NCBI RefSeq assembly: GCF_012676905.1 | Contig: NZ_CP051428.1 | Span: 1,636,001 to 1,700,000, forward strand | Length of the DNA: 64,000 bases | Direction of reading: 5' to 3' | DNA from: Paenibacillus albicereus | Lineage (GTDB): Bacteria > Bacillota > Bacilli > Paenibacillales > Paenibacillaceae | Part shown: piece after piece, positions 53,077 through 62,309 of the stretch | Numbering within the stretch: position 1 is the first letter of the stretch | How the letters are laid out: every line of letters starts with the position of its first letter | Position numbers and translations under genes: made by a program | Notes under the pieces: generated by a model | Told to the model about the DNA's origin: nothing | The model's input: the letters and a program-made list of their open reading frames with translations, nothing else | Database searches by the model: none

Positions 53077-56000
53077 ATGAGATGGAAGCCGAATTGGAAC
53101 AAACCGACCGCTTCCGTGCTGGCGGCATCCGTGCTGTCCGCGCAGGTTCTAGGCGGAGCCGTGCTGTTCACGGGAACGGCGGAGGCCGCTGCGGACGCGA
53201 CGATCGACCTGCGCGTCCTGAGCACGACCGATGTCCATACGAACGTATACGGCTGGGACTATTTCAAGAACGCAGCCTCGATTACGGTCGGCATGGACCG
53301 GGCCGCGACGCTGATTCAAGAGAACCGCAACGGCAATACGCTCCTCGTCGACAACGGCGACCTCATCCAAGGCACTCCGCTCGGCACGTACATGGCCAAG
53401 AAGTCTGACCTGATGAGCAATGCCGAAGCGATGCATCCGATGATGGCCGTCATGAATTACCTCAAGTACGATGCAGCCACGTTCGGCAACCATGAGTTCA
53501 ATTATGGCCTCGACTTCCTCGACCGCACTATCGCGGAAGGCGTCTACAAGAACCTGCCCGGCGCAGCCTTCCCTTATGTCAACGCCAACATCTACAAGGT
53601 TGACGGCGACACCGACAAATCCAACGATGAAAATGCGTTTAAACCTTATGTCATCCTTGAAAAGAAAGTCCTCGACTCCAACCAGAACGAGCAGACGATC
53701 AAGGTCGGCCTGATCGGCCTCGTCACGCCGCAGATCATGGAGTGGGACAAGGTCAATCTCGAAGGCAAGGTCTACACGGAGGACATCAGCACGACCGCCG
53801 CCAAATTCGCTCCGATCGTACGTGCGGAAGGCGCGGACGTCGTCATCGCCCTGGCGCATTCCGGCTTCGACGCGACGTCTCCGGAAGGCGTAGGCGAAGA
53901 GAACGCGATCAATGCCCTGACCAAGGTAGAGGGCATCGATGCGGTGACGTTCTCCCACTCCCATAAAGTCTTCCCTGCGGCGACAGAGGATGCCCTCGAC
54001 GCAAGCTTCAAGGATCCTTCGACCAAGGCTCCATACAACACGGCGAGCGTCAAGGTCGACAATGTCAACGGCCGCATCAACGGCACGCCTGCCGTGCAAG
54101 CCGGCTACGGCGGCAACAATATCGGTCTGATCGACCTCAAGATCGTGCAAAGCGGCAGCGAGTGGACGGTGGACAAGTCCGCTTCCAAAGCCTCGACGAA
54201 GTCGATCTTCAAAACGGTCGACAAGGCGAACTCCTCGACGGTCGCTCCTGATCCTCAGGTACAGCAGCTCGCTGCAGCTGCCCACAACGCGACGATTAAT
54301 TATACGAGCGAGAAGCTCGGCTCGACGAGCGCTCCGATGAACAGCTTCTTCGCGATGGTGCAGGACGATCCGACGGTGCAAGCCGTGACGGACGCTCAAA
54401 AGTGGTTCGTCCAGAAAGCCGTAAGCGACACGGTCTACAAGGATCTTCCGATCCTGAGCGTCGGCGCGCCGTTCAAGGCGGGACGCAACGGTCCGGAGGA
54501 GTATACGGACATCGCCGCCGGCGATCTCACGATCCGCAGCGCGAGCGACCTGTACCTGTACGACAATACGCTCAAGGCGATCAAGGTCAAGGGCTCCGTC
54601 GTCAAGGAATGGCTGGAGATGAGCGCCGGCGCGTTCAACACGATCAGCCCTCGCAAGACCACGGAACAGCCCATCCTCAACCCGGCGTTCCAAGTGTACA
54701 ATTTTGACATCATCGACGGCGTCAACTATGAATACGACTTGACGAAACCTGCGAAATACGATCCGAACGGCAAGCTGATCAACGAGAATTCAAGCCGCGT
54801 CAGCGAGCTGACCTACAACGATCAGCCGCTTGATCTGAACCAGGACTTCATCGTCGTGACGAACAACTACCGCGCGAGCGGCGGCGGCAGCTTCCCGGGC
54901 GTCAAAGGCGCGCAGATGATCGTCGACTCCCAGGAAGAGAACCGTCAAGTATTGATGGATTACATCAAGGAGAACGGCACGATCAACCCGACGGCAGACC
55001 AGAACTGGTCGCTGAAGCCGATCGAAGGCAATATCAACGTGACGTTCACGTCGACGCCGAAAGCGGCGACCGTTCTCCCGGCGGGCATCACCTATACCGG
55101 CGCGAACAATGCAAAGGGCTTCGGCATCTTCAAGCTCGGCAAGCTGAAGAAGGAATTCGTGCCGGCCACTTCCGACGTGGAAGTCCACCTGCTCGGCATC
55201 AATGATTTCCATGGACAGCTGGACACCGTCTCTACGGTCAGCAGCAAGCCGGCAGGCACGGCAGCCATCCTGGCGACCTATCTGAAGGAAGCCCGCGCGA
55301 AATATGCGGCGGAAGGCAAGCCGACCATCCTGTTCCATAACGGCGACTCCGTCGGCGCATCCGCTCCGGTCTCGTCGCTGGAGCGCGACAAGCCGACATT
55401 GGAATGGCTGAACATGATGCAGTTCGACATCGGCTCCCTGGGCAACCATGAGTTCGACCAAGGCATCGACGCCCTGAAGGCGCAGCTGTACGGCGGCGCG
55501 GATCCGAAGAACAAAACCATCGTGCATGGCGGCGTCGACTTCGACTACGTCAATGCGAATGTAATCGAGGAAAGCACGAAAAAACCGCTGATCCAACCTT
55601 ACGTCATCAAGGAAGTCGGCGGCGTGAAGATCGGCTTTATCGGCCTCGTCACGAAAGCCACTCCAAGCAAGGTATCTCCGGCTGGGACGGCAGGCGTAAG
55701 CTTCCTGAGCGCTGCCGATGAAGTCGCGGCTGTCAGCGGCTATGCGAAAGAACTGCAAGAAAAAGGCGTTCAAACCATCATCGTGCTGGCGCATGATCCG
55801 GCCAAGACATCCGGCGGCACGACGGTAGGCGAAGCGGTCGATCTGGCCAATGCTCTTCCGGCTGATTCTCCGATCGACGTCATCGTCGCGGGCGACGACC
55901 ATGCTCTCGCCAACCAGGAAGTCAACGGCAAGCTGATCGTCCAAGCCTACTCCTACGGCTCGGCTTACGAAGACATCAAGCTCGTCATCGACGCTGCGAC

Positions 56001-57441
56001 GGGTGACGTAAAAGAAAAGTCCGCCATCGTAACGTCGACCTTCCACGAAGGCAAGACGCCGGATGCGGATACGGTCGCTCTCGTCAACAAATATCTGGCG
56101 CTGCATCCGGAGCTGACCCAGCCGGTCGGCACGACGGACGGTTCGGTCGTCCGCACGGACGCCTACAACAACGAGGCGCCGCTCGGCAACCTGATCGCCG
56201 ATGCGATGCGCTTCACGAACTTCGAGGACGGACAAGCTTCCGCCGACTTCGCCTTCATGAATCCGGGCGGCATCCGTGCCGATCTGCCGAAAGGCAACGT
56301 CACTTATGGCGATCTGGCCAAAGTCCAGCCGTTCGGCAACCAGCTGATGAAGCTGACGCTGACAGGCAAGCAAGTCAAGACGCTCCTGGAGCAGCAATGG
56401 GGAATGAAAGACGGCAAGCCGGATACGAAGACGCTGCAAATCTCCGGACTCAAGTACACCGCTCTGATGTACAAGCCGGTCGCAGAGCGCGTCACGAAGC
56501 TTACGCTGACGGACGGCACGCCGATCGAAGACGGCAAGACGTACACGGCAGTGGTGAACAACTTCATGGCCGCTGGCGGCGACAACTACAAGGTGCTGAC
56601 CGAAGCGAGCAAGGTCGTGCCGGGTCCGATCGATCTGGATTCCTTCATCGACTATGTCGTCAAGACGTTCGGCGGCAAGCAAATCACCGCCAAGATCGAA
56701 GGACGCATCACGAACGTGAAAGAAGAAGGCACGGTGCCGACACCGACACCGACGACTCCGGTCGAAACGCCGACGCCATGGACTCCGTCGCCGACGCCTT
56801 CGGCAAGCCCGTCCGCTTCGCCAAGCGCGACGCCTGCGCCGAGCGCGACACCGGCTCCGACGGTTACGCCTGCGCCAAGCGCCGCTCCTGACTTCAGCGA
56901 CATCGCCAAGTACGCTTGGGCTTCCGCTGCGATCCAGAAGCTGGCCGCTCTCGGCATCCTCAACGGCATGGGCGACGGCAAGTTCGCTCCGGCCGAAGAA
57001 GTGACGCGCGCTCAATTCATCGCGATGATCGCTCGCGCTCTGCAGCTGGACCTGACCGCCTCCTCGACTTCCTTCAAGGATGTCAAGGTGGATGCCTGGT
57101 TCAGCAGCTACGTCGCTGCCGCCGTCAAGGCCGGCCTCGTGCAAGGCAGCGGCAACGGCAAATTCGAGCCGAGCCGCGAAGTGACCCGCGAGGAGATGGC
57201 GATCATGATCGCCAACGCCATGAAGTACGCGGGCAAGGATCAAGCTGTCGACAAGAATGAGGCGCTGGCCGAGTTCAAGGACAAGGCGAAAATCGGCTCC
57301 TACGCTCAAAACGCTGTCGCTCAGCTGGTTCAATCCGGCGTGCTGAACGGCATGGGCGACGGAACGTTCGCGCCGAAAGGCTTGGCGACCCGCGCTCAAG
57401 CGGCGGTCATCCTCGACCGCATGCTCGGCCAAGTCTCCTAA
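53077..57441 (+). CDS. SLH-anchored double metallophosphatase/5'-nucleotidase (YfkN-like)
   Basis: 1454 residues. A signal peptide ends about residue 36 (GTAEAAADATI). Two copies of the 5'-nucleotidase fold follow: the first has STTDVHTN, DNGDLIQGTP, GNHEFNYG and LAHSGFD; the second has GINDFHGQL, NGDSVGAS, GNHEFDQG and the ELTQPVGTTDG...N.EAPLGNLIADAMR substrate domain. A Thr/Pro-rich linker (about 1225-1270) leads to three SLH domains (FSDIAKYAW..., FKDVKVDAW..., FKDKAKIGS...). YfkN-type enzymes hydrolyse 2',3'-cyclic nucleotides and 5'-nucleotides outside the cell to scavenge phosphate and nucleosides; the SLH domains bind pyruvylated wall polymer. Confidence 0.95.
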   Translation: MRWKPNWNKPTASVLAASVLSAQVLGGAVLFTGTAEAAADATIDLRVLSTTDVHTNVYGWDYFKNAASITVGMDRAATLIQENRNGNTLLVDNGDLIQGTPLGTYMAKKSDLMSNAEAMHPMMAVMNYLKYDAATFGNHEFNYGLDFLDRTIAEGVYKNLPGAAFPYVNANIYKVDGDTDKSNDENAFKPYVILEKKVLDSNQNEQTIKVGLIGLVTPQIMEWDKVNLEGKVYTEDISTTAAKFAPIVRAEGADVVIALAHSGFDATSPEGVGEENAINALTKVEGIDAVTFSHSHKVFPAATEDALDASFKDPSTKAPYNTASVKVDNVNGRINGTPAVQAGYGGNNIGLIDLKIVQSGSEWTVDKSASKASTKSIFKTVDKANSSTVAPDPQVQQLAAAAHNATINYTSEKLGSTSAPMNSFFAMVQDDPTVQAVTDAQKWFVQKAVSDTVYKDLPILSVGAPFKAGRNGPEEYTDIAAGDLTIRSASDLYLYDNTLKAIKVKGSVVKEWLEMSAGAFNTISPRKTTEQPILNPAFQVYNFDIIDGVNYEYDLTKPAKYDPNGKLINENSSRVSELTYNDQPLDLNQDFIVVTNNYRASGGGSFPGVKGAQMIVDSQEENRQVLMDYIKENGTINPTADQNWSLKPIEGNINVTFTSTPKAATVLPAGITYTGANNAKGFGIFKLGKLKKEFVPATSDVEVHLLGINDFHGQLDTVSTVSSKPAGTAAILATYLKEARAKYAAEGKPTILFHNGDSVGASAPVSSLERDKPTLEWLNMMQFDIGSLGNHEFDQGIDALKAQLYGGADPKNKTIVHGGVDFDYVNANVIEESTKKPLIQPYVIKEVGGVKIGFIGLVTKATPSKVSPAGTAGVSFLSAADEVAAVSGYAKELQEKGVQTIIVLAHDPAKTSGGTTVGEAVDLANALPADSPIDVIVAGDDHALANQEVNGKLIVQAYSYGSAYEDIKLVIDAATGDVKEKSAIVTSTFHEGKTPDADTVALVNKYLALHPELTQPVGTTDGSVVRTDAYNNEAPLGNLIADAMRFTNFEDGQASADFAFMNPGGIRADLPKGNVTYGDLAKVQPFGNQLMKLTLTGKQVKTLLEQQWGMKDGKPDTKTLQISGLKYTALMYKPVAERVTKLTLTDGTPIEDGKTYTAVVNNFMAAGGDNYKVLTEASKVVPGPIDLDSFIDYVVKTFGGKQITAKIEGRITNVKEEGTVPTPTPTTPVETPTPWTPSPTPSASPSASPSATPAPSATPAPTVTPAPSAAPDFSDIAKYAWASAAIQKLAALGILNGMGDGKFAPAEEVTRAQFIAMIARALQLDLTASSTSFKDVKVDAWFSSYVAAAVKAGLVQGSGNGKFEPSREVTREEMAIMIANAMKYAGKDQAVDKNEALAEFKDKAKIGSYAQNAVAQLVQSGVLNGMGDGTFAPKGLATRAQAAVILDRMLGQVS

Positions 57442-57462
57442 GCGAGCATGATCCGCAAGCAG

Positions 57463-57500
57463 AAAAAGCTCCGTTTCCCCTTCGGGGGACGGAGCTTTTT
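57463..57500 (+). terminator. Intrinsic terminator
   Basis: AAAAAGCTCCG... / ...CGGAGCTTTTT stem around a TTC loop. Confidence 0.93.
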
Positions 57501-57600
57501 CGCGTTTTCGGGGACTGGCTGCGAGGGGCAGGAGCGGAACAGCCGAAACGGATGCCGGGGCATCCGCAATTCATCAGCCGGGCACGGTCGCCTCCAACCA

Positions 57601-57786
57601 TCTAACGAAACAGAGAAGCGCTATCGACTCCAAAAAGATAGGGTCAGAAATCTAACGAAACGGAGAGACGCTATCGGACTCAAATCCAGGCCGAAAGGCC
57701 GCTTTTTCACCCCATAGAGTTCCTGAGTTTCGTTAGAATTCTAATAACCGTTTATTTGGCTGAATAGCGCTTCTGAGTTTCGTTAG
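57601..57786. repeat. Inverted-repeat module CTAACGAAAC..AGCGCTAT
   Basis: Four copies of a CTAACGAAAC motif: plus orientation at 57602-57627 and 57652-57677 (each followed by GAGAAGCGCTATC or a variant), and reverse complement near 57724-57737 and 57763-57786 (AGCGCTTCTGAGTTTCGTTAG). The two plus copies differ at few positions and face the two minus copies, with a small AGGCCGAAAGGCCGC hairpin between. No gene fits this stretch (57505-57893). Short GCATCCCGCCCGCC repeats follow at about 57793-57823. Confidence 0.88.
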
Positions 57787-57893
57787 CCGGTTGCATCCCG
57801 CCCGCCGCATCCCGCCCGCCGCATCCCGCTGCGCCTCGCCTTCCTTTGCCCCCTGAGGGAGGACTGGAATAAGCTGCTGCTCCTGAGGAGCCC

Positions 57894-58508
57894 CTAAGTC
57901 TCCGGAGCATATCGCCGCATCAGCGAAGCGGTCTCCGGGTCGAACGGACAGCCGCGCCTCTCCAGCTTGGCGGCTATGTCCTCCCGGCTCTCCTCGGTCA
58001 AGTTCTGGCCGAACTTGAACTTGGCGCTGATCTCCTCGACGGTCAGCCGGATGACCGCGACGCCTTTCAGATTGCCCCGGTACCGCTCGTCGTCCGCTCG
58101 GATCGGCTCATGGCCGCCCTCCGGCTGGAGCTTGGCCATCATCGCCTGCAGCGCGTCCGCCTTTTCCTCCAGATCCTCGACAAGCGATGTTGTTCCCCGC
58201 AGCAGCACCGATTTGAAAAAAGCCGTCGCCGGGCAGGCAAGCTCCGGGTCCTTGAAGTAGGACGGAATCAGCGCATATTCGCGGGCGACGCAGAAGGAGA
58301 CCTGCCCGCCTGCCTTCACGCTCTTGATCTTCTCGCCCGCGCGGCTGCCGTGAAAGTAGACCTTTCCCTTCCAGTAGACGAAGTTGAGCGGGGTGATGCC
58401 GGGCGTCCCGTCGGGACGGACCGCCGCCAGGAAGCCGAAGCTCATTTCCTGCAGAAAGGCCTCCAGCTCGGCATGGTCGCCGCTTTGATCGAACTCTTTT
58501 CTTCTCAT
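57894..58508 (-). CDS. Pyridoxamine 5'-phosphate oxidase-family (FMN-binding split barrel) protein
   Basis: 204 residues. MSFGFLAAVRPDGTPGITPLNFVYWKGKVYFHGSRAGEKIKSVKAGGQVSFCV is the classical opening of the split-barrel fold that binds FMN or similar cofactors; the C-terminal part VIRLTVEEISAKFKFGQNLTEE is typical of the Nim/PNPOx subgroup. It sits divergently from a MocR-type regulator (start-to-start 154 bases), as often seen for PLP-related oxidases and their regulators. Enzymatic role unproven. Confidence 0.87.
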   Translation of the reverse strand: MRRKEFDQSGDHAELEAFLQEMSFGFLAAVRPDGTPGITPLNFVYWKGKVYFHGSRAGEKIKSVKAGGQVSFCVAREYALIPSYFKDPELACPATAFFKSVLLRGTTSLVEDLEEKADALQAMMAKLQPEGGHEPIRADDERYRGNLKGVAVIRLTVEEISAKFKFGQNLTEESREDIAAKLERRGCPFDPETASLMRRYAPET

Positions 58509-58662
58509 AAGCTCTCTTCCTCTCTAGGCTTCGTCTCAAGGGTTGGATCCTCTGCTGCTAAAGATAGAGGAAAAGTGGAGAATCGAAAAGATCCGATTTA
58601 TAGTGTTATTATTGGACCACTTGATGAAGTTCATCTGGATCGGATGAGGGGAGCGGGAGAGA

Positions 58663-60366
58663 ATGGAGCCGAGGCTGGCTTATGAGAGGCTTCTGGAAGA
58701 AGGAAGGAGCAAGCGCGAAGCGATGTACGAGTCGCTGAAGGCGCAGATGTGGAAGGGAGGCTTGACCCGGGGAGAACGTCTGCCCAGCACGCGCCGGATG
58801 GCGGAGCTGTACGGCATCTCCCGGGGCACCGTGAGTCAGGTGTACGACATGCTGCAGGCGGAAGGGTATGTGGACGCCGAGCAAGGCAGCGGCACCTATG
58901 TCGCGTACGAGCCTGCCGGCGGCCTGCACAGGGAGAAGCGCGACGACTCCAATAGGATTGCGAAAGAACGGTCCGGGACAAGCAATCTGACGCCGAGCGC
59001 GAGCGGCCTGTCCAGTATCAGCGGCCAGACGCCGAGCGCGAGCGGCCTGTCCGGGCCCAGCTTCCTACTGCCGAGCGGGAGCGGATCTCCCGAGCCTGAC
59101 AGCCCGCTGCCCGACATCAGCGAGCCATCTGCGCCAAGCAGCCTTCTGCCCCGTGCCCCGTTGCCCCGTGCGATCGGCCAGCCTCAGCCGCTGAAGCCTC
59201 CCGCCGAGCCGGGCCCGGTCGATCACGGCTCGAGGCTGCCGTCCGGCGGCATCCTCGCCAGCCCATGGTTCCAGCGGCTCGAGGCCGCCGCTCCGACAGG
59301 CGCAGAGGAGCAAGCGATTCGCGGCCGCTCGGCATCCTCGCAGCGCTTCGCTTCGGGTCAGACCGACTTCCGTCTGTTCCCCGCGGCCGAGTGGAAGCAG
59401 GCGCTGCATGCCGCGGTCCGGCAGTCGATGGAGCGGCCGCTGGCGGACGGCTACCGGGAGCTGGAGGCCGCGGGCAGCCTGGAGCTGAGGACCGCGATCG
59501 CGGCGCTGCTGAGGCGCGAGCGGGGCATCCAAGCGGTGCCGGAAGAGATCGTCGTGACGAGCGGCTCCAAGCAGGCGCTGGCGCTGCTGCTGCAGACGCT
59601 GGCCGGCCCTGGAGACCGCTTCGTCATGGAGAATCCCGGCTATGGCGGCATCCGGGAAGCAGCGCTGGCGGCCGGCGCGCAGGTGCTGGGCGCGGAAGTC
59701 GACGAGCACGGGATCGTGCCGGAAGACTGGGACGGCCGGCTGGCCGCCGTGACGCCGAACCGCCAGTTCCCGACCGGCGCGGTGCTGCCCGCCTCCCGGC
59801 GGGCGGAGCTGCTGGCGTGGGCCGAGAGGCGCGGGGCGCTGCTGGTTGAGGACGACTATGACGGCGAGTTCCGCTACACCGGCAGGCCGGGCGAGCCGCT
59901 CAAGGCGATGGACGCGCATGGGCGCGTCGTCTATCTCGGCAGCTTTTCCCGCACGATGTACAGCGGGCTGCGGATCGGCTATGCGGTCGCGCCTCCGTGG
60001 CTCGCGTCCCGGCTCGTCCGCGCCAAGTCGTTTTACGAGCCGTATTCGTCCGGACAGCTGTCCGCTCTGCATCGCGGGCTGGCTTCGCTGCCCGGCCAGC
60101 CGTTCCGCTGGTCGCCCGCGCATGCCGGACTGCATCAATACGCCGTATGGAAGGCGGGCGAAGAGAGCTACGAGCGTCTGCTGATGCGGGCCCAAGAGCT
60201 CGGCGTCGGCTGGAGCGACGGCCGCAAGTACCGGGTTGCGGAGCCGGCGGAGGCGAGGCGTCCCGAGCCGGGGGCGTTGTTCGGCTTTGCGCATTTGACG
60301 GAGGAGGAGATCGCGGCAGGCATGGAGCGGCTGGCGGAGGCATGGCGGTCGGCGAGGAAGGAATGA
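58663..60366 (+). CDS. MocR-type GntR/aminotransferase regulator with K-to-R replacement at the PLP lysine
   Basis: 567 residues, ATG 58663. N-terminal GntR winged helix (AMYESLKAQMWKGGLTRGERLPSTRRMAELYGISRGTVSQVYDML, about 20-65). A ~150-residue linker contains repeated TPSASGLS segments. The aminotransferase-like domain (about 205-560) shows SGSKQALALLLQTLAGPG and DDYDGEFRYTGRP. Where MocR proteins have the PLP-binding lysine in SFSK, this protein reads SFSRTMYSGLRIGY (Arg430), and the usual QFPTG context TPSHQFPTG reads TPNRQFPTG. So it may not form the internal aldimine. It is divergent from a PNPOx-family gene, which it probably controls. Confidence 0.88.
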   Translation: MEPRLAYERLLEEGRSKREAMYESLKAQMWKGGLTRGERLPSTRRMAELYGISRGTVSQVYDMLQAEGYVDAEQGSGTYVAYEPAGGLHREKRDDSNRIAKERSGTSNLTPSASGLSSISGQTPSASGLSGPSFLLPSGSGSPEPDSPLPDISEPSAPSSLLPRAPLPRAIGQPQPLKPPAEPGPVDHGSRLPSGGILASPWFQRLEAAAPTGAEEQAIRGRSASSQRFASGQTDFRLFPAAEWKQALHAAVRQSMERPLADGYRELEAAGSLELRTAIAALLRRERGIQAVPEEIVVTSGSKQALALLLQTLAGPGDRFVMENPGYGGIREAALAAGAQVLGAEVDEHGIVPEDWDGRLAAVTPNRQFPTGAVLPASRRAELLAWAERRGALLVEDDYDGEFRYTGRPGEPLKAMDAHGRVVYLGSFSRTMYSGLRIGYAVAPPWLASRLVRAKSFYEPYSSGQLSALHRGLASLPGQPFRWSPAHAGLHQYAVWKAGEESYERLLMRAQELGVGWSDGRKYRVAEPAEARRPEPGALFGFAHLTEEEIAAGMERLAEAWRSARKE

Positions 60367-60394
60367 AAAAACAGCCGGCTCAAGGAGCCAGCTG
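60366..60394 (-). terminator. Terminator overlapping the psd stop codon
   Basis: On the minus strand: CAGCTGGCT stem arm, short loop and AGCCGGCTG arm, then TTTTTT. The left arm is coding (last residues of Psd), and the TGA lies at the loop border. The A-run of the plus strand is shared with the end of the MocR gene. Confidence 0.8.
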
Positions 60395-61165
60395 TCCGAG
60401 ACGTTCGCCCATGCGGACCTTCAGGCCGACGGCCAGGTCCTCGCGCGGGAGGAAGCTGTCGTCCTGGAACAGCAGGACGACGGTGGAGCCGAACTCGAAG
60501 TAGGCGAGCTCGTCTCCTTTGGCCGCTTGGGAGCGCTGGGGCTCCGCATAGCGGATGCTGCTGACGTTGAGCGCGCCGACTTTGACGAGGGCGAGCTCCT
60601 GCGAGCCATGCTTCATGTACGTGACGAGGCGCTCGTTGCGGCTGAGCACTCTCGTCATGCGGGTGAGGCCGAACTCGTTGACCGGATACACGCGCCCGGG
60701 CAGATGCTCGCGCTCGATGATCGAGCCGTCCACCGGCACGTGGATCCGGTGATAGTCGGTCGGGCTGAGATAGAGCACGATGTAGTAGCCGTCGCGGTAG
60801 TTCTCGATTCGCGGAGAGCCGCCGAGCAGCTCCTCGACCGTGTAGTCCTGGCCCTTGATGCCGAGCATCGTGCCGTCCTCGATCGGGCCGGCCCCCGTCA
60901 CGAGGGCATCGACGGGACTGGCGACGGCGTCGGCCGCCGGATCGATCGTCCGCATGCCGGGCTTGAGGCGGCGGGTAAAGAACTCGTTGAGCGTCGCGTA
61001 GTCGTGAAGAGCCTTTTCGGCTTCTTCGACGCGTATGCCGTACGTGCGGGCAAAGCGGGGGATGAAGCCCCGGCTGGCTCGGGATTTGGCAAGCCTGCCC
61101 GTCGTGCGGGAGAGCCATTTGCGAGAGCCAAGCTCCGTCAAATGTCGGAAGAACCAGGTCCACAT
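60380..61165 (-). CDS. psd: Phosphatidylserine decarboxylase proenzyme
   Basis: 261 residues from the start at 61165; a longer upstream frame (to 61861) reads through the neighbouring TspO-like gene and is not used. The family opening (WFFRHLTELGSRKWLSRTTGRLAKS), the YHRIHVPVDG histidine/aspartate region and the self-cleavage site FGST (Ser227), which becomes the pyruvoyl group, are present. It converts phosphatidylserine to phosphatidylethanolamine at the membrane. GGAGG is just one base before the ATG, an unusually close spacing. Convergent with the MocR gene, with 13 bases between stops. Confidence 0.95.
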   Translation of the reverse strand: MWTWFFRHLTELGSRKWLSRTTGRLAKSRASRGFIPRFARTYGIRVEEAEKALHDYATLNEFFTRRLKPGMRTIDPAADAVASPVDALVTGAGPIEDGTMLGIKGQDYTVEELLGGSPRIENYRDGYYIVLYLSPTDYHRIHVPVDGSIIEREHLPGRVYPVNEFGLTRMTRVLSRNERLVTYMKHGSQELALVKVGALNVSSIRYAEPQRSQAAKGDELAYFEFGSTVVLLFQDDSFLPREDLAVGLKVRMGERLGQLAP

Positions 61166-61302
61166 GCCTCCGAAGTCACGTCCTTTCGCGGCCTTTCGCT
61201 GCGGAGAGAAATCGGATCGCTTCTCTCTCGCATAGGCCATCCCGACTAGTTTGCCATAATTGAAGAGAAGAATCAATGAGCGGCCGGCCGGGACAGCGGC
61301 CT

Positions 61303-62094
61303 TCAGCGCCTCGAGCTTCCCCACCTTCTCCAGGCCTGCAGCAGGGAGGAGAGGACGAGCGCGCCCGCGAGCGTCCAGGCGAGCGTCGACGAGGAGGAGG
61401 CGAGCTCGCTTTTGGTCGCGATGCCGCTCAGCGCCCAGGCTTGGACGAGGCCGAAGAACGGGTCGCGGTACAGGAAGCCGATGCCGAGGCCGACGATGGC
61501 CGCGACGATCATCCCGATCGTCAGCCACGCGGTGTCGCCGAGCCCGAAGCCTTCCCAGCCCGAGTCGTAGAGCAGCACGGTCACGTTGACGATCGTCGCG
61601 ACCGAGATCCAGCCGAGGTAGAGGCTGAACGGCAGCTGGACGAGCAGCGTCTCTCCGGCAGGAGCGTTCAGGCCGCCGGCGCGCTGCGTGCGGTGATAGA
61701 GGACGATCAGCGTCGCCAGCAGCACGAGCATGATGACGACGCTGAGGCCGAGCTGCTCGTAGTGCCAGGCGACGATCCAGGCGGAGTTGGCCAGCGCGTT
61801 CAGCACGAACCAGAGGCCGACGCTCCGCGTTGATTGGCGCGAAGCCCCCCTGGAAGTCCACTGATAGACGATGAAGCCGGCGAGCAGCGCGTAGATGACG
61901 CTCCAGATCGAGAACACGTAGCCCGGAGGCGTGAGCAGCACGGGATATTGGTCGGACAGCTCGCCGGTCGTCTTGCCGCCGAGCGGCAGCAGCGTCGCCA
62001 GCGCGTTCATGACGATCATCAGGACGAAGGCGGCTGTGTTCACGGCGCGCTGCCAGACGGGGAGGGCGGCGCTGCGGGCAGAGATGGCGTTCAT
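61303..62094 (-). CDS. TspO/MBR-related tryptophan-rich sensory protein
   Basis: 263 residues from the start at 62094 (GGAGG six bases upstream; a nearer in-frame ATG at 62100 abuts the site). Seven or eight hydrophobic segments with the WSVIYALLAGF, NALANSAWIVAWHYEQ and LYLGWISVATIVNVTVLLY stretches resemble TspO family patterns, but the protein is longer than the ~160-residue TspO. Likely an integral membrane protein, possibly porphyrin or cholesterol-like ligand related; role not known in Gram-positives. Confidence 0.78.
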   Translation of the reverse strand: MNAISARSAALPVWQRAVNTAAFVLMIVMNALATLLPLGGKTTGELSDQYPVLLTPPGYVFSIWSVIYALLAGFIVYQWTSRGASRQSTRSVGLWFVLNALANSAWIVAWHYEQLGLSVVIMLVLLATLIVLYHRTQRAGGLNAPAGETLLVQLPFSLYLGWISVATIVNVTVLLYDSGWEGFGLGDTAWLTIGMIVAAIVGLGIGFLYRDPFFGLVQAWALSGIATKSELASSSSTLAWTLAGALVLSSLLQAWRRWGSSRR

Positions 62095-62111
62095 GGACAT
62101 CCTCCTTGGAG

Positions 62112-62139
62112 ACGATGCTTCCATCGGCATCGTTTTTTT
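62112..62139 (+). terminator. Plus-oriented hairpin with T-run in the tspO-like 5' region
   Basis: ACGATGC-TTCCATCG-GCATCGT followed by TTTTTTT. No plus-strand gene ends upstream of it; on the minus strand it is a hairpin in the leader of the tspO-like gene. Confidence 0.6.
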
Positions 62140-62309
62140 ATACTGTCGGGTATATATTCACCGAAGCGGACCGGCATCAACCACGGCGGCTGCAGCCGGC
62201 GAGGCGGCTGTCCCTCCATGACGCTTGACCCTTACGTGTCCGCCTCTTGCCGAATAGCATAATCTAGCTGACATCCAACGAGTGAGAGTTCGAGCAAGGA
62301 GAGAGGTTC

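Noticed and set aside
60380-61861. Long 493-codon frame as the full Psd
   Set aside because: The N-terminal part reads antisense to nothing functional in frame and overlaps the TspO-like gene; family start and length fit 61165.
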